Assembly: GCA_900313015.1 (NCBI GenBank)
Contig: OMPR01000017.1
Span: 217,512-281,511, forward strand
DNA: 64,000 bases
Origin: Rhodobacteraceae bacterium EL53
Lineage (GTDB): Bacteria > Pseudomonadota > Alphaproteobacteria > Rhodobacterales > Rhodobacteraceae
Reading direction: 5' to 3'
The position numbers were made by a program, and so were the translations under genes. The notes beneath the pieces were generated by a model that was not told where the DNA came from, did not search any database, and saw only the letters and a list, made by a program, of their open reading frames with translations. This document shows positions 43,231 to 52,208 of the stretch, piece by piece. Each line of letters opens with the position of its first letter. Positions within the stretch are counted from its first letter, which is position 1.

Positions 43231-45183
43231 ATGAAGTGGGTGATGCGGATCGGGGTCATTTTGGTGGCTGTGGTTGGGATCTTGATCGCTGGTGTTTTGT
43301 TGCTTCCGGGGGATCGGATAGCAGCAATCGTAACTGATCAAATTCGGGCGCAGACCGGTCGTGAACTGACCGTGAGCGAGGACGTTCGGTTGACCCTGTG
43401 GCCAGTGCTGGGGGTGGAAACGGGACCTATGACGCTAAGCAATCCGGGTTGGGCCGGACCAGAGCCAATGTTCAGCGCGCAAAAAGTGTCAATCGGCATT
43501 GCCGCGCCTGCGTTGTTGCGGGGCGAAGTGCGTGTGAAACGCATCATCGCGGACGATCCGGTGTTGCGCTTGATGGAATCTCAAGGACGCCGAAATTGGG
43601 AGTTTGGTGCGACCCCAAGCGGTAGCACCGTGAGCCAGAGCAATATAGGCCCCGACGGGGGCGGGGCGCTTTCTGCGATAACGCTTGAGAACCTCAAGCT
43701 ACATAATGCGCGCCTTGTGTATAAAGACGATGGTGGCACAGCCTTTGATTTGTCTCAGGTCGAAATGACGGCACGTTGGCCTAGCGAGACAGCCCCCTTT
43801 GATTTGCAACTGCGTGTTCAGCCGGGATCACAGCCGGTTGATTTGACAGTGCGGTTGCATGATTTCGTCGCGTTTTCCCAAGGAGCCATCACGCGGTTGG
43901 AGTTGACCGCCGTAACAGAGGGAGGCGAGGTTCAATATGAAGGGCAAATCAGCCACCTCGGGGAAGCGGCTGGTCAGGTCTCCCTTAATATATCAGATAC
44001 GCAACGCGTGCTGGTGGCGGTCGGGCAATCTGGTCTGTCATTGCCCGAAGGGTTGGGGCGTGCCGCAAACATCGCGGCGCAGATGACCTATACCCGTGAT
44101 GGGCGGTTGTCATTGCGCAAGATGCAGCTTGGGCTGGGAAAAAATCAACTGAGCGGTGATGTGGATCTGGTTTTGACAGGCAAACCAAGGTTTACAGCAC
44201 AGCTTTCTGCGAACGACTTGGATTTTAGCGCGGTCACAACCTCCGCTCAAGAGGAGGGCTCCTCTGGGGCAAACCAGACATCTGAAGGATGGTCCAAAGA
44301 CACGATAGATGGATCTGGATTGGCTTTGGCCGATGGTGTTGTCAGCCTGTCAGCGCGGTCGATAAAAACACCGCTGATTTCGCTTGGGGCAACCAATCTG
44401 AGCTTGAGTGTGGATCGGTCGCGCGCGGTGCTAAAGATGGCCCCTGTTTCCGTATTTGCGGGAACCCTGAACGGGCAGTTGGTGGCCAACAATCGCAACG
44501 GATTGTCAGTTGGAGGAAAGCTTCGCGCCGAAGGCATCGAAATGCAGCAGGCTCTGATGCTGCTGGGTGGGGTGGGCCGGTTATCGGGCAAAGCGACCGC
44601 CTCGTTGGAGTTTCTGGGCGTTGGGGCGAGCGAATATGCGATCATGAATTCGTTATCAGGACAGGGTCGCGTTCAAATGGGCCGGGGCATCATTTCAGGG
44701 TTTGACCTGGACCGTCTGATGGAAAGCGGCCAATCAGGTGGAGGCACCACGGTGTTCAACAGCCTAAGCGGATCTTATTCGATGGCCAATGGCATCTTGC
44801 ACAATCAGGATTTGTTGTTGCAGCTTGATAACTATCGCGCAGATGGAACCGGGCGTGTTGGCTTGGGCGCGCGCGACATTGATTATGTATTCACACCGGT
44901 TGCCTTGCGTGCCAATGCGGGGAAAGGCTTGGCGATCCCAGTGCGTATTGTCGGACCTTGGGCAGACCCATCGATCAAGCCAGACCTGAGCCAAGTGATC
45001 GAAGCCGCAGCAGGCGCTCAAATTGACGAGGCAGAGGATCAGGCCAAGGGGAAGCTGTTTGAAAAGCTTGGTGAGGAACTGGATCAGACGGTGACCGAAG
45101 ATCAGGATGTTGAAGAGTTGATCAAGGATCGATTGGAAGACGAAGCGAAGAAAGGTCTGTTCAAGCTATTTGGAGTTGACTGA
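43231..45183 (+). CDS. AsmA family protein
   Basis: 650 aa from ATG 43231, with AAGGAG 7 bases upstream. One N-terminal membrane anchor ([21 protein letters not shown]), then a large periplasmic beta-rich region: [39 protein letters not shown], and the C-terminal AsmA-2 domain ([46 protein letters not shown]) seen over residues about 445-500. AsmA-like proteins are now regarded as envelope lipid-transport or homeostasis factors. An acidic, charged tail ([20 protein letters not shown] onward) is predicted helical. It appears monocistronic. Confidence 0.9.
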   Translation: MKWVMRIGVILVAVVGILIAGVLLLPGDRIAAIVTDQIRAQTGRELTVSEDVRLTLWPVLGVETGPMTLSNPGWAGPEPMFSAQKVSIGIAAPALLRGEVRVKRIIADDPVLRLMESQGRRNWEFGATPSGSTVSQSNIGPDGGGALSAITLENLKLHNARLVYKDDGGTAFDLSQVEMTARWPSETAPFDLQLRVQPGSQPVDLTVRLHDFVAFSQGAITRLELTAVTEGGEVQYEGQISHLGEAAGQVSLNISDTQRVLVAVGQSGLSLPEGLGRAANIAAQMTYTRDGRLSLRKMQLGLGKNQLSGDVDLVLTGKPRFTAQLSANDLDFSAVTTSAQEEGSSGANQTSEGWSKDTIDGSGLALADGVVSLSARSIKTPLISLGATNLSLSVDRSRAVLKMAPVSVFAGTLNGQLVANNRNGLSVGGKLRAEGIEMQQALMLLGGVGRLSGKATASLEFLGVGASEYAIMNSLSGQGRVQMGRGIISGFDLDRLMESGQSGGGTTVFNSLSGSYSMANGILHNQDLLLQLDNYRADGTGRVGLGARDIDYVFTPVALRANAGKGLAIPVRIVGPWADPSIKPDLSQVIEAAAGAQIDEAEDQAKGKLFEKLGEELDQTVTEDQDVEELIKDRLEDEAKKGLFKLFGVD

Positions 45184-45204
45184 ACAAGCCTAGGCTAATC
45201 AAAG

Positions 45205-45241
45205 CTGTCCAAGCGCGATGCTGGGCGTTGCACTTGGACAG
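45205..45241. terminator. Convergent terminator hairpin
   Basis: Perfect 9-bp arms CTGTCCAAG (45205-45213) and CTTGGACAG (45233-45241) between the AsmA-like gene and the convergent phosphohexomutase gene. The loop is 19 bases and there is no strong T-tract. Confidence 0.5.
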
Positions 45242-45246
45242 TGGAT

Positions 45247-46743
45247 TTAGATTGTTTGGTCGTAGTCGCCGACACCGGGTTCGGTCCGTATGACAGCGTC
45301 GATATCCGCAAAAATGGCACGCATTTCTGCTTCGCTTTGGCTGCTTTCACACACGACAACCAGATTAGGTGTGTTGGAAGACGCGCGCACCAAGCCCCAG
45401 CTGCCGTTGTCCAGAATGACGCGCGCACCATTTACGGTGACAACCTCTTTGATCGCACGACCTGCAAACGTATCGCCGGCCTCGTGCTTTGCGACTAGTT
45501 TTTGCACCAGACGTTCCAGAATCTCGTACTTTTCTGTATCAGCCGCGTGGGGCGACATCGTTGGGGTCGACCACGTCTTTGGCAATGCCTTGCGCAGATC
45601 GGACATCTTCATGTCTGGGTTGCGATCCATCAGTTTGCAAATCTCGACCGCGACGCGCATGCCGCAATCATAGCCACGCCCGATGGGTTCAGCGAGGAAG
45701 TAGTGGCCGGATTTTTCAAACCCGGCCAGCGCACCAATTTCTTTGACACGCCGTTTCATGTGGCTGTGCCCAGTTTTCCAGTAATCCGCAGTGACACCAT
45801 TTTTCTGAAGCTCGGGGTCCGCAGCAAAAAGACCGGTGGATTTCACATCCGCAACAAAGGTCGCGTTGGGATAAATTTTGCTGAGGTCACGGGCCATGAT
45901 GACACCGACCTTGTCGGCAAAGATCTCTTCGGCTTCGTCATCGACAACGCCGCAGCGGTCGCCGTCACCATCAAATCCAAGCGCAAAGTCCGCACCGCTG
46001 GCTTTGACGCTGTCAGACATGTCGTGCAACATTTCCATGGCTTCGGGGTTCGGGTTGTAATGCGGGAAAGTATAGTCGAGTTCGTTATGGCTGGGCACAA
46101 CTTCGACGCCAATGCGTTCGAACAATTCAGGCCCAAAGGCTGAGGCAGTGCCGTTGCCTGTGGCGCAGACAACCTTGAGCGGGCGCGACATTTTGAAATC
46201 GCCAACCAGATCGTCTAGATAGGCCTCTTTTACGCCATCAACGAATTCATAAGTGCCACCTGCGTGTTGTGCACCTTCGCCGTTCAGGACGATATCGCGC
46301 AGTTCCGACATTTCATCTGGGCCGTGGGTCAGGGGGCGATCAAAGCCCATTTTGACACCCGTCCACCCATTGGGGTTGTGACTGGCGGTGACCATAGCGA
46401 CTGCAGGTACATCAAGATGAAACTGGCTGAAATAGGCCATGGGTGAAACTGCTGGGCCGATATCCTTGACGTGAATACCCGCCTGCATGAGGCCTAGGAT
46501 CAGAGCGTTTTTGATGGCCAAGGAGTAATCGCGGTAGTCGTTAGCAACCGCAATTACAGGTTCGATTCCACGCCTGCGCATCTGCGTGCCCAGACCCAGA
46601 CCCAAAGCGGTCATGCCCGGCAAGTTGATTTCTTCGGGGTATTTCCAGCGGGCATCATATTCACGAAAGCCGGTTGGCTTGATCATTGCATCACGCAAGA
46701 AGGACCAGGTGTTCGGGGACACTTCGGGAATAGGCTTGGTCAT
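45247..46743 (-). CDS. Phosphomannomutase/phosphoglucomutase
   Basis: 498-aa alpha-D-phosphohexomutase that interconverts mannose/glucose 6- and 1-phosphates for sugar-nucleotide synthesis. Catalytic serine loop VTASHNPNGWTGVKMGFD, metal-binding loop GFDGDGDRCGVVDD, sugar-binding loop EKSGHYFL and phosphate loop near RASSNTPNLVVVCE are all recognisable in order. It is the last gene of the kpsT-kpsE-kdsA cluster (23-base gap to kdsA), consistent with supplying GDP-mannose-type precursors for capsule. The family includes AlgC/ManB; substrate preference is not resolved. Confidence 0.9.
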   Translation of the reverse strand: MTKPIPEVSPNTWSFLRDAMIKPTGFREYDARWKYPEEINLPGMTALGLGLGTQMRRRGIEPVIAVANDYRDYSLAIKNALILGLMQAGIHVKDIGPAVSPMAYFSQFHLDVPAVAMVTASHNPNGWTGVKMGFDRPLTHGPDEMSELRDIVLNGEGAQHAGGTYEFVDGVKEAYLDDLVGDFKMSRPLKVVCATGNGTASAFGPELFERIGVEVVPSHNELDYTFPHYNPNPEAMEMLHDMSDSVKASGADFALGFDGDGDRCGVVDDEAEEIFADKVGVIMARDLSKIYPNATFVADVKSTGLFAADPELQKNGVTADYWKTGHSHMKRRVKEIGALAGFEKSGHYFLAEPIGRGYDCGMRVAVEICKLMDRNPDMKMSDLRKALPKTWSTPTMSPHAADTEKYEILERLVQKLVAKHEAGDTFAGRAIKEVVTVNGARVILDNGSWGLVRASSNTPNLVVVCESSQSEAEMRAIFADIDAVIRTEPGVGDYDQTI

Positions 46744-46766
46744 ATCAAAACTCTCGGTAATCTAGA

Positions 46767-47600
46767 TTAGAACTTGATTGGGTTGGCCTTGGCCAATTTA
46801 TCAAAAGCCATCAGGGTGTTGATCAGATTAGGCATGTCACGCAGGTAAATCATGTTGGGACCATCACAGGGGGCGTTGTCAGGATCCTGATGGGTTTCCA
46901 TGAAAACTCCGGCCACGCCGGCGGCAACTGCTGTGCGCGCCATAAGAGGTGCAAATTCTCGCTGACCGCCAGATGAGCCGCCCAAGCCACCGGGCTGCGC
47001 CACAGTATGGGTCGCATCCATGATAACCGGATACCCAGTGCGCGCCATTTCCGGCAAGGACTGCATGTCGACAACCAGACGGTTATAGCCAAAGCTTACG
47101 CCGCGTTCAGTGAGCATGATTTTGTGATTGTCGGTGCTTTCGATTTTGGTCACGACATTTTGCATGTCCCAAGGCGCGAGAAATTGCCCTTTTTTGACGT
47201 TCACAGTCACACCTGTTGCACCGGCCGCTTTCAAGAGGGCGGTTTGACGGCACAAAAACGCAGGGATCTGCAAGATATCGCACACCTCGGCCACTGGGGC
47301 GCATTGCTCCTTTTCGTGGACATCTGTTGTCACAGGGACTCCGATGGTGTCCTTGACCGATTGCAGAACTTCCAACCCCTTTTCAAGACCCAGCGCAGGC
47401 GCCGCGTTGACGGAGGTGCGGTTGGCTTTGTCAAAAGACCCCTTGAAGACATATTGCGCGCCCGCAGCATCGCACGCTTCTTTCATCTTTCCTGCGATCA
47501 TCTGCGCATGATCCGCGCTTTCGAGTTGGCAGGGGCCAGCGATGATGGTTAATGGGCGGTCATTTCCGACGGTTAGATCGGCGATTTGGACATGTTTCAT
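46767..47600 (-). CDS. kdsA: 3-deoxy-8-phosphooctulonate synthase
   Basis: 277 aa. Condenses PEP with arabinose 5-phosphate to Kdo 8-phosphate. Motifs: IAGPCQLESADHAQMIA, FKGSFDKANRTS, TDVHEKEQCAPVAEVCDILQIPAFLCRQT, ATHTVAQPGG and ETHQDPDNAPCDGPNMIYL. The Cys in IAGPCQ (Asn in the E. coli metal-independent enzyme) and CDGPNM near the end point to the metal-dependent class. It sits 3 bases after the kpsE-like gene. Location in a capsule operon suggests Kdo for a capsule linker, perhaps a second copy beside the LPS one. Confidence 0.95.
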   Translation of the reverse strand: MKHVQIADLTVGNDRPLTIIAGPCQLESADHAQMIAGKMKEACDAAGAQYVFKGSFDKANRTSVNAAPALGLEKGLEVLQSVKDTIGVPVTTDVHEKEQCAPVAEVCDILQIPAFLCRQTALLKAAGATGVTVNVKKGQFLAPWDMQNVVTKIESTDNHKIMLTERGVSFGYNRLVVDMQSLPEMARTGYPVIMDATHTVAQPGGLGGSSGGQREFAPLMARTAVAAGVAGVFMETHQDPDNAPCDGPNMIYLRDMPNLINTLMAFDKLAKANPIKF

Positions 47601-47603
47601 AGT

Positions 47604-49334
47604 TTACGATGATACCTGTTCACGGAGGATCGAAGCAGTCAGTGAGATCATCAGGTAGACACCCGAGAATAGCAGAAACGCAAGGATCGTGTTTTCAAAT
47701 TTACGTGGATAGCTTGCTTCTTCGCTCGCGACGGGTTGCACCGACGTAGTGAGGTAGCGGACCTGCCGGTTTGCTTCCATCCGGGTTGTTTCCATCTGCT
47801 GCAAGGCGGATTGCAACATCATATCGCGGGATGCCAGATCGGCTTGCGAAAGCTGAATACGGACCGCAAGCTGGGCCAGTGAGTTTTCACCGTTTGAAGC
47901 ATCAATCATTTCAGCGTTTAGACGAGACAGCAGTTCTTTGTAGCGCTGGATGTCTCCTTTGGCACCATCCACTTTGGCCCGGTTGGGACGTGGGTTGTCC
48001 TGAAGCGCTGCAAGTTCCAGCTCTTTTTCCTGAATTTGTACTTCGAGGCCAGTAATCCGCGACCGTTTGCCCGCAATCACCCCTTCGGGATCCAGGATCG
48101 ACCCCTTTTGTTGAAGCGTGACCAGCGCCTCTTGCGCATTGCTGCGCTCTTCCTGCGCGGTTTCAAAACTCAGGCGTGCATCGCGCATCTGGTCTTCGCG
48201 CTTGGTTTCAGACAAGTCGTTGACCCGCTGTTCCGCGTAAGAGATCAGGCTGGTTGAAAACTGAGCTGCGACTTGCGGGTTGGCCGCTGACACCTCCATG
48301 CGAATGACGCCCTCTGTCGGGTCATACCCGATGCTGACAATGCGCGAGTAGATTTTATACGCCGCTTCGTTGCTTGCGCCAACCGGCAGTCGTTGAATTG
48401 GATCAATCCATTCTTGTGAAAAATGGCTTTTGAAACCGTCATCTCGGTCGAGCCGTAACATGGCTTCTTTGGATTCCAAGAAGGATTGCACTGCAATGGA
48501 GTCCTGACTGGTCGCGAATTGTGTACCCGACAATAGCCCACCGATTCCGCCACCTGCATTGTCGGCTTGCAAAATCAAGAATTCAGATTTGGAGGCGTAC
48601 ATTGGCGTTGCCACACGATAGAAATAGAACCCAACGATCAGCGTTGGCAAAATGACGAAAAAAGAAAGTCGCGTTAACAAAAGCAACATCTTTTTGCGCC
48701 GTCTCAGCGCGATGTCACGTTGCATTTGACCGATCTCCAGATCGCGCCGCTGTGCAGGGCTTAGATCAGTCGAGGGCAAGGTTTGCTTGGCGGGTTGTAG
48801 CGTCTGCGGTAACTGAACCTTGGTTTCGCCGCTGCTGTCTTCTGAAACTGCGTTGGCGTCAGATTTAGGAACGACCAGTTCCAGCATGTTGGATCGTTTG
48901 AACGGGTCAATGCCTTTTTCGCGCAAAAGGCGAACCGCATCATAGTCGGAAGTTGCAGGCAAGTTGTGTTTTTGGGCGACGCGCCGGGCCATTCGCAACT
49001 GGCGGCCTGTCAAACCTTCGCGTTTGATCGCATCAATCGTGTTTTCGGATTCGACGGCTTGCGCTGAATCGACCTGCCCTTTGAGTGGGCGCGGAGGCGC
49101 TGCCTGAGGGGTGGGTTGAGGGCTCGGCTTGGGCCGCGGCTCGGCTTGCGATCGTTCACTTGACGCACGTTGCTGTTCAGTGACGTTGGTAGGGAGGGGC
49201 GTCGCAGCAGGTTGTGCGGCTTGCGCGGCCGCAGGACGCACACCAGCGCTTGCGCTGTCAGCACTGCCGGACGTTCCGCCGGGGGCGGCGCTGCGACGAA
49301 TGCGAAATTTCTTAGCCTTGGGTTTCGTAGTCAT
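47604..49334 (-). CDS. kpsE: Capsule polysaccharide export inner-membrane protein (KpsE/Wzz-like)
   Basis: 576 aa from ATG 49334 (MTTKPKAKKFRIRRSAAPGG), overlapping the ATPase gene by 23 bases; an upstream frame is unconserved. Residues 1-95 are a Pro/Ala/Gln-rich cytoplasmic extension; then TGRQLRMARRVAQKHNLPAT, a first membrane helix near residue 195-215 (RLSFFVILPTLIVGFYFY), a periplasmic coiled-coil region (EERSNAQEALVTLQQKGS, QIQEKELELAALQDNPRPNR), and a second helix near the C-terminus (NTILAFLLFSGVYLMISLTA). Such proteins link the ABC transporter to the outer-membrane exporter in group 2 capsules. Confidence 0.85.
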   Translation of the reverse strand: MTTKPKAKKFRIRRSAAPGGTSGSADSASAGVRPAAAQAAQPAATPLPTNVTEQQRASSERSQAEPRPKPSPQPTPQAAPPRPLKGQVDSAQAVESENTIDAIKREGLTGRQLRMARRVAQKHNLPATSDYDAVRLLREKGIDPFKRSNMLELVVPKSDANAVSEDSSGETKVQLPQTLQPAKQTLPSTDLSPAQRRDLEIGQMQRDIALRRRKKMLLLLTRLSFFVILPTLIVGFYFYRVATPMYASKSEFLILQADNAGGGIGGLLSGTQFATSQDSIAVQSFLESKEAMLRLDRDDGFKSHFSQEWIDPIQRLPVGASNEAAYKIYSRIVSIGYDPTEGVIRMEVSAANPQVAAQFSTSLISYAEQRVNDLSETKREDQMRDARLSFETAQEERSNAQEALVTLQQKGSILDPEGVIAGKRSRITGLEVQIQEKELELAALQDNPRPNRAKVDGAKGDIQRYKELLSRLNAEMIDASNGENSLAQLAVRIQLSQADLASRDMMLQSALQQMETTRMEANRQVRYLTTSVQPVASEEASYPRKFENTILAFLLFSGVYLMISLTASILREQVSS

Positions 49335-49971
49335 AGAGCTGTTTCGCTTCTTCCAAGGAATCAAACATGTGCAGATGGCCGTCTGTAAGAACCGCCGCCT
49401 TTTTGGCAAATTTTTCCAACGTCGCGGGCTGGTGGGAAACGATAACAATCGTTGTCGTACGCAATCGCTCTTCGAGGATCGACCCAGCCTTTTTGTTGAA
49501 TTCTACGTCGGTGGACGAAGGCATCCCCTCATCAATCAGGTACATATCGAAATCCAGCGCCAACATCAGTGCAAAAGAAAATCGAGCCCGCATGCCCGCC
49601 GAGTAGGTTCCAAGCGGCTGGTCAAAGTATTCGCCCAAGCCACAGAGCCACCGGCAATACGCCTCTACATAGTCGGGATCAAGCCCATAAAGCTTTGCAA
49701 TATAGCGCGAATTTTCCATCGCCGAAACGCGTTTGACTACGCCGCCCATAAAGCCGAGCGGGAAAGAGATATTGCAACCGCGGCGAATAACCCCCTCGTC
49801 GGGTTTTTCTAAGCCGGCCATCATGTTGACCAAGGTGGTTTTCCCGGTCCCGTTTGGGGCAAGAACACCCAAAGACGTTCCCAATTCTACGCGAAAGGAA
49901 ACGCGATCCAGAATCACCTTGCGTTGGGATCCGGTCCAAAAGGATTTACTGACACTATCGAACTCTAGCAT
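49312..49971 (-). CDS. kpsT: Capsule polysaccharide ABC transporter ATP-binding protein (KpsT-like)
   Basis: 219 aa. Walker A is LAPNGTGKTTLVNMM (Ala in place of the first Gly region, usual for this family), the signature is TYSAGMRARFSFALML instead of LSGGQ, Walker B DMYLIDEGM, and VSHQPATL contains the switch His. This form is typical of polysaccharide exporters (KpsT, Wzt, RfbE). Short length matches KpsT. The partner permease KpsM and the KpsC/S glycosyltransferases are not in the window. First gene of the four-gene capsule cluster. Confidence 0.9.
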   Translation of the reverse strand: MLEFDSVSKSFWTGSQRKVILDRVSFRVELGTSLGVLAPNGTGKTTLVNMMAGLEKPDEGVIRRGCNISFPLGFMGGVVKRVSAMENSRYIAKLYGLDPDYVEAYCRWLCGLGEYFDQPLGTYSAGMRARFSFALMLALDFDMYLIDEGMPSSTDVEFNKKAGSILEERLRTTTIVIVSHQPATLEKFAKKAAVLTDGHLHMFDSLEEAKQLYDYETQG

Positions 49972-50499
49972 GCTCTATCTGCTGCGGCCTATGGTTTTGG
50001 TTGCGAGCGCTGGCATCTCTGCGCGGGCGCCTCCCCCTTTTGGTTTGGGGGTATGAAGTTAGACTACGGGGCGATTTTGGCTACATTATGTCGAAATGTG
50101 AAACAAATATTCAATGTCGGCGCGGTTCGGGCTGGGCAAGGGCGGAAACTGGCCTGAATTTCCCGGTTTTGCTGCGAGGAATGCGTCAATTTGTTTCCAA
50201 ATTGATTACAGTTTGGCCTCGGTAGCATTGCCGAGTCGCAATTGGCAACATCACTGGCCTTACATAAAATGTTTGGCACATTTCTAGCCCTTGAGATGGG
50301 GGGAGGTTGCTTAAAATGCAAGCTATTCAGATTGTGAGGGAACTGAATTTGCGGCGATGCCGATGATGAGATTGCGGAAAGGTGAACAGACTTGGCTTGA
50401 CGGGGATCGGGGCATGGGTCCCTCTGTCTAGGCCACAGCGGGTTTTGAAGTCTCATAGATGTCTCGTGGATGTGTGGTGGTTTTGTTATTGGGGCTACA
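49972..50499. promoter_or_regulatory. Long divergent spacer upstream of the capsule operon and UDG gene
   Basis: 528 bases with no supported gene. On the minus strand a TTGAAT-18-CATAAT pair (50114-50085) could be the promoter of the capsule operon, about 115 bases before the kpsT start. A C5/G5 hairpin at 50032-50051 lies in the leader. The region is AT-richer than the flanks. Small open frames in it look random. Confidence 0.35.
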
Positions 50500-51102
50500 A
50501 TGATAACGGTCAAAGCCGAGGAACCCGACTTATTCCGAGCGATACGGGGCTGCCAGCTGTGTTCTGACCGGTTTGCAAAAACATCAACTGCACATCATCC
50601 CCGCCCGATCGTCTGGTTGTCGGCAACTGCGCGGATTCTCGTTGCAGGGCAGGCGCCTGGGGCACGTGTTCATGCGTCGGGAAAACCGTTTACCGACCCT
50701 TCGGGGGATAGGTTGCGCGCTTGGATGGATGTGAACGAAACTGAATTTTACGATGTGAGCAGGGTTGCGATCTTGCCTACAGCGTTTTGCTTTCCGGGGT
50801 ACAATGCCAAGGGGGCTGATCTGCCGCCACCACCAATTTGCGCAAAGACCTGGCATGAACGGGTAATGGGGACTTTGCCAGACGTGAAGCTTACGTTGTT
50901 GATTGGGGGCTATGCGCAAAAATACCATCTCGGGGTGCGGGGATCTGTGACCGAGGTTGTGCGGAATTGGAGATCTGCACCGGTCGGTGTCATTCCTTTG
51001 CCCCATCCCTCGTGGCGCAACACAGGCTGGATCAAAAAGAACCCGTGGTTTGAGGCAGAGCTGGTGCCTCAGTTGCGCGCGCAGGTTCGCTCGTTGCTCT
51101 AG
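50500..51102 (+). CDS. Uracil-DNA glycosylase family protein
   Basis: 200 aa from ATG 50500 (MITVKAEEPDLFRAIRGC); an ATG at 50470 lies in unconserved sequence. The active-site motif GQAPGARVHASGKPFTDPSG (first loop) and the DNA-intercalation/second motif PHPSWRNTGWIKKNPWF match a bacterial UDG-superfamily clade (uracil-DNA glycosylase-like, not Ung). The N-terminal CQLC pair hints at a metal or Fe-S site as in families 4/5, but only these two Cys plus CFPG and ICAK are seen. It removes damaged bases from DNA; exact specificity is open. Confidence 0.82.
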   Translation: MITVKAEEPDLFRAIRGCQLCSDRFAKTSTAHHPRPIVWLSATARILVAGQAPGARVHASGKPFTDPSGDRLRAWMDVNETEFYDVSRVAILPTAFCFPGYNAKGADLPPPPICAKTWHERVMGTLPDVKLTLLIGGYAQKYHLGVRGSVTEVVRNWRSAPVGVIPLPHPSWRNTGWIKKNPWFEAELVPQLRAQVRSLL

Positions 51103-51103
51103 G

Positions 51104-51121
51104 GGCGCCTTGTAAGGCGCC
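51104..51121. terminator. Short convergent hairpin
   Basis: GGCGCCTT (51104-51111) and AAGGCGCC (51114-51121) form an 8-bp inverted repeat with a 2-base loop right after the UDG stop. No T-tract; plausible terminator for both convergent genes. Confidence 0.4.
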
Positions 51122-51156
51122 TCTGAGATTGGTCTCTTACAGTGATTTTTGCGGCG

Positions 51157-51696
51157 TTATTCGCCTTCGAACTCGCACAGGATGTGAACGTCCATGCCCA
51201 TGCTTTCCAAAATCTTGCGCCCCCCCAAATCGGGTAGATCAACGATGAACGCGCAAGAGATGATATCACCGCCCAAACGTTCAATCAGTTTGATCCCAGC
51301 AGATGCGGTGCCGCCTGTGGCCAGCAGGTCGTCGACAACCAAGATTTTTTCTCCGGGTTGGATCGCGTCATCGTGGATTTCCACAATCGCTTCGCCATAT
51401 TCCAACTTGTACTCTTGTGAGATGGTGGTGCCGGGCAGCTTGCCCTTTTTGCGAATTGGAACAAAGCCCACACTGAGCTGGTGGGCAATTGCACCACCCA
51501 GAATGAAACCGCGCGCTTCCAATCCGACGACTTTGTCGATGCGTTCCCCTGCATAGGGGTGCAGCATTTGGTCGATTGCCATCCGAAATCCTCGGGGATC
51601 GGAAAACAATGTAGTGACATCGCGGAATAGAATACCTTCGTGCGGAAAGTCAACGATGGTGCGGATATAGTCCTGAACGGTGGTTTTCTTCGGCAT
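51157..51696 (-). CDS. apt: Adenine phosphoribosyltransferase
   Basis: 179 aa from ATG 51696 ([20 protein letters not shown]), the conserved start; the frame is open to 51756. It salvages adenine with PRPP to give AMP. PRPP-binding motif [30 protein letters not shown], and the flexible loop [20 protein letters not shown] are intact. Adenine released by the nearby mtnP product (same strand, about 1.2 kb upstream) would be its substrate. Confidence 0.96.
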   Translation of the reverse strand: MPKKTTVQDYIRTIVDFPHEGILFRDVTTLFSDPRGFRMAIDQMLHPYAGERIDKVVGLEARGFILGGAIAHQLSVGFVPIRKKGKLPGTTISQEYKLEYGEAIVEIHDDAIQPGEKILVVDDLLATGGTASAGIKLIERLGGDIISCAFIVDLPDLGGRKILESMGMDVHILCEFEGE

Positions 51697-51799
51697 GGGG
51701 TATCTCAACTCGGCTTTTTTCCCAGCTGGTTTGACCCAAGGTTTGGTCTGTTTCAAGGGCTAGAAAGCACAAGACCCGCCAGGGGCGGGACATTGGAGC

Positions 51800-51925
51800 C
51801 TATTTCCGACTTTTACGTTTGGCACTGAAGGGGCGATAGAGCGCAGCCGGGAGCCACAAAAGGTGAGGCATCCGCCAGTCTCTGCGATCTTGTACCAGAA
51901 GCGAAGAAGCTGCATGTAGGTTCAT
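51800..51925 (-). CDS. Possible 41-aa protein
   Basis: ATG at 51925 is preceded by GAGAGGGTAAGG. The peptide MNLHAASSLLVQDRRDWRMP continues HLLWLPAALYRPFSAKRKSRK: a hydrophobic middle and a strongly basic end. No family recognised. It lies between apt and the divergent RHH gene. It could be a small basic/membrane protein or chance; the good ribosome-binding site is the only support. Confidence 0.35.
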   Translation of the reverse strand: MNLHAASSLLVQDRRDWRMPHLLWLPAALYRPFSAKRKSRK

Positions 51926-51984
51926 TGCCTTACCCTCTCGATTACTGCTATTTCTGAATAATATCGACAAATAATGTGCAATGT

Positions 51985-51999
51985 ATATACAAAGTATAT
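51985..51999. promoter_or_regulatory. Inverted repeat ATATAC-AAA-GTATAT upstream of the RHH gene
   Basis: Perfect 6-bp arms with a 3-base centre, 36 bases before the GTG start of the RHH gene. Short AT-rich palindromes are typical RHH operators, so autoregulation is a reasonable guess. The region may also hold the promoter of the divergent 41-aa frame. Confidence 0.4.
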
Positions 52000-52034
52000 C
52001 GATTGAAGTCAATGATACCTAGGATGGTGGCATC

Positions 52035-52208
52035 GTGAGCAAAAAAGACGGTAAGGCTTCGACGAAGAAGAACTCTCAGTTGGTTCTGCGTTTGGACAAG
52101 GACGAGCGGGATGCATTTGTCGAATTGTGCAAAGAGTTGGATACAAGTGCAGCCCGTGAAATTCGCCGGTTTATCCGGGGGTTTATGAAGGAAAACGCAG
52201 ACAGTTAA
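52035..52208 (+). CDS. Small ribbon-helix-helix DNA-binding protein (57 aa)
   Basis: GTG start at 52035 with AGGATGG upstream. The product is MSKKDGKASTKKNSQLVLRL, then DKDERDAFVELCKELDTSAA and REIRRFIRGFMKENADS. The strand QLVLRLDK, helix DERDAFVELCKELD and turn-helix TSAAREIRRFIRGFM fit the RHH (CopG/Arc/MetJ-like) fold. There is no toxin gene next to it. Its TAA shares the TTAA at 52205-52208 with the stop of the convergent LysE gene. Too short for common ORF cut-offs. Confidence 0.75.
   Translation: MSKKDGKASTKKNSQLVLRLDKDERDAFVELCKELDTSAAREIRRFIRGFMKENADS

Larger units (their letters stand above)
51697..52034. other. Spacer upstream of apt with inverted repeat and a possible 41-aa ORF
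   Basis: 338 bases. The part at 51928-52030 is AT-rich and carries the ATATAC-AAA-GTATAT inverted repeat, likely an operator for the ribbon-helix-helix gene. The rest contains only a short minus-strand frame (51800-51925). Confidence 0.5.
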
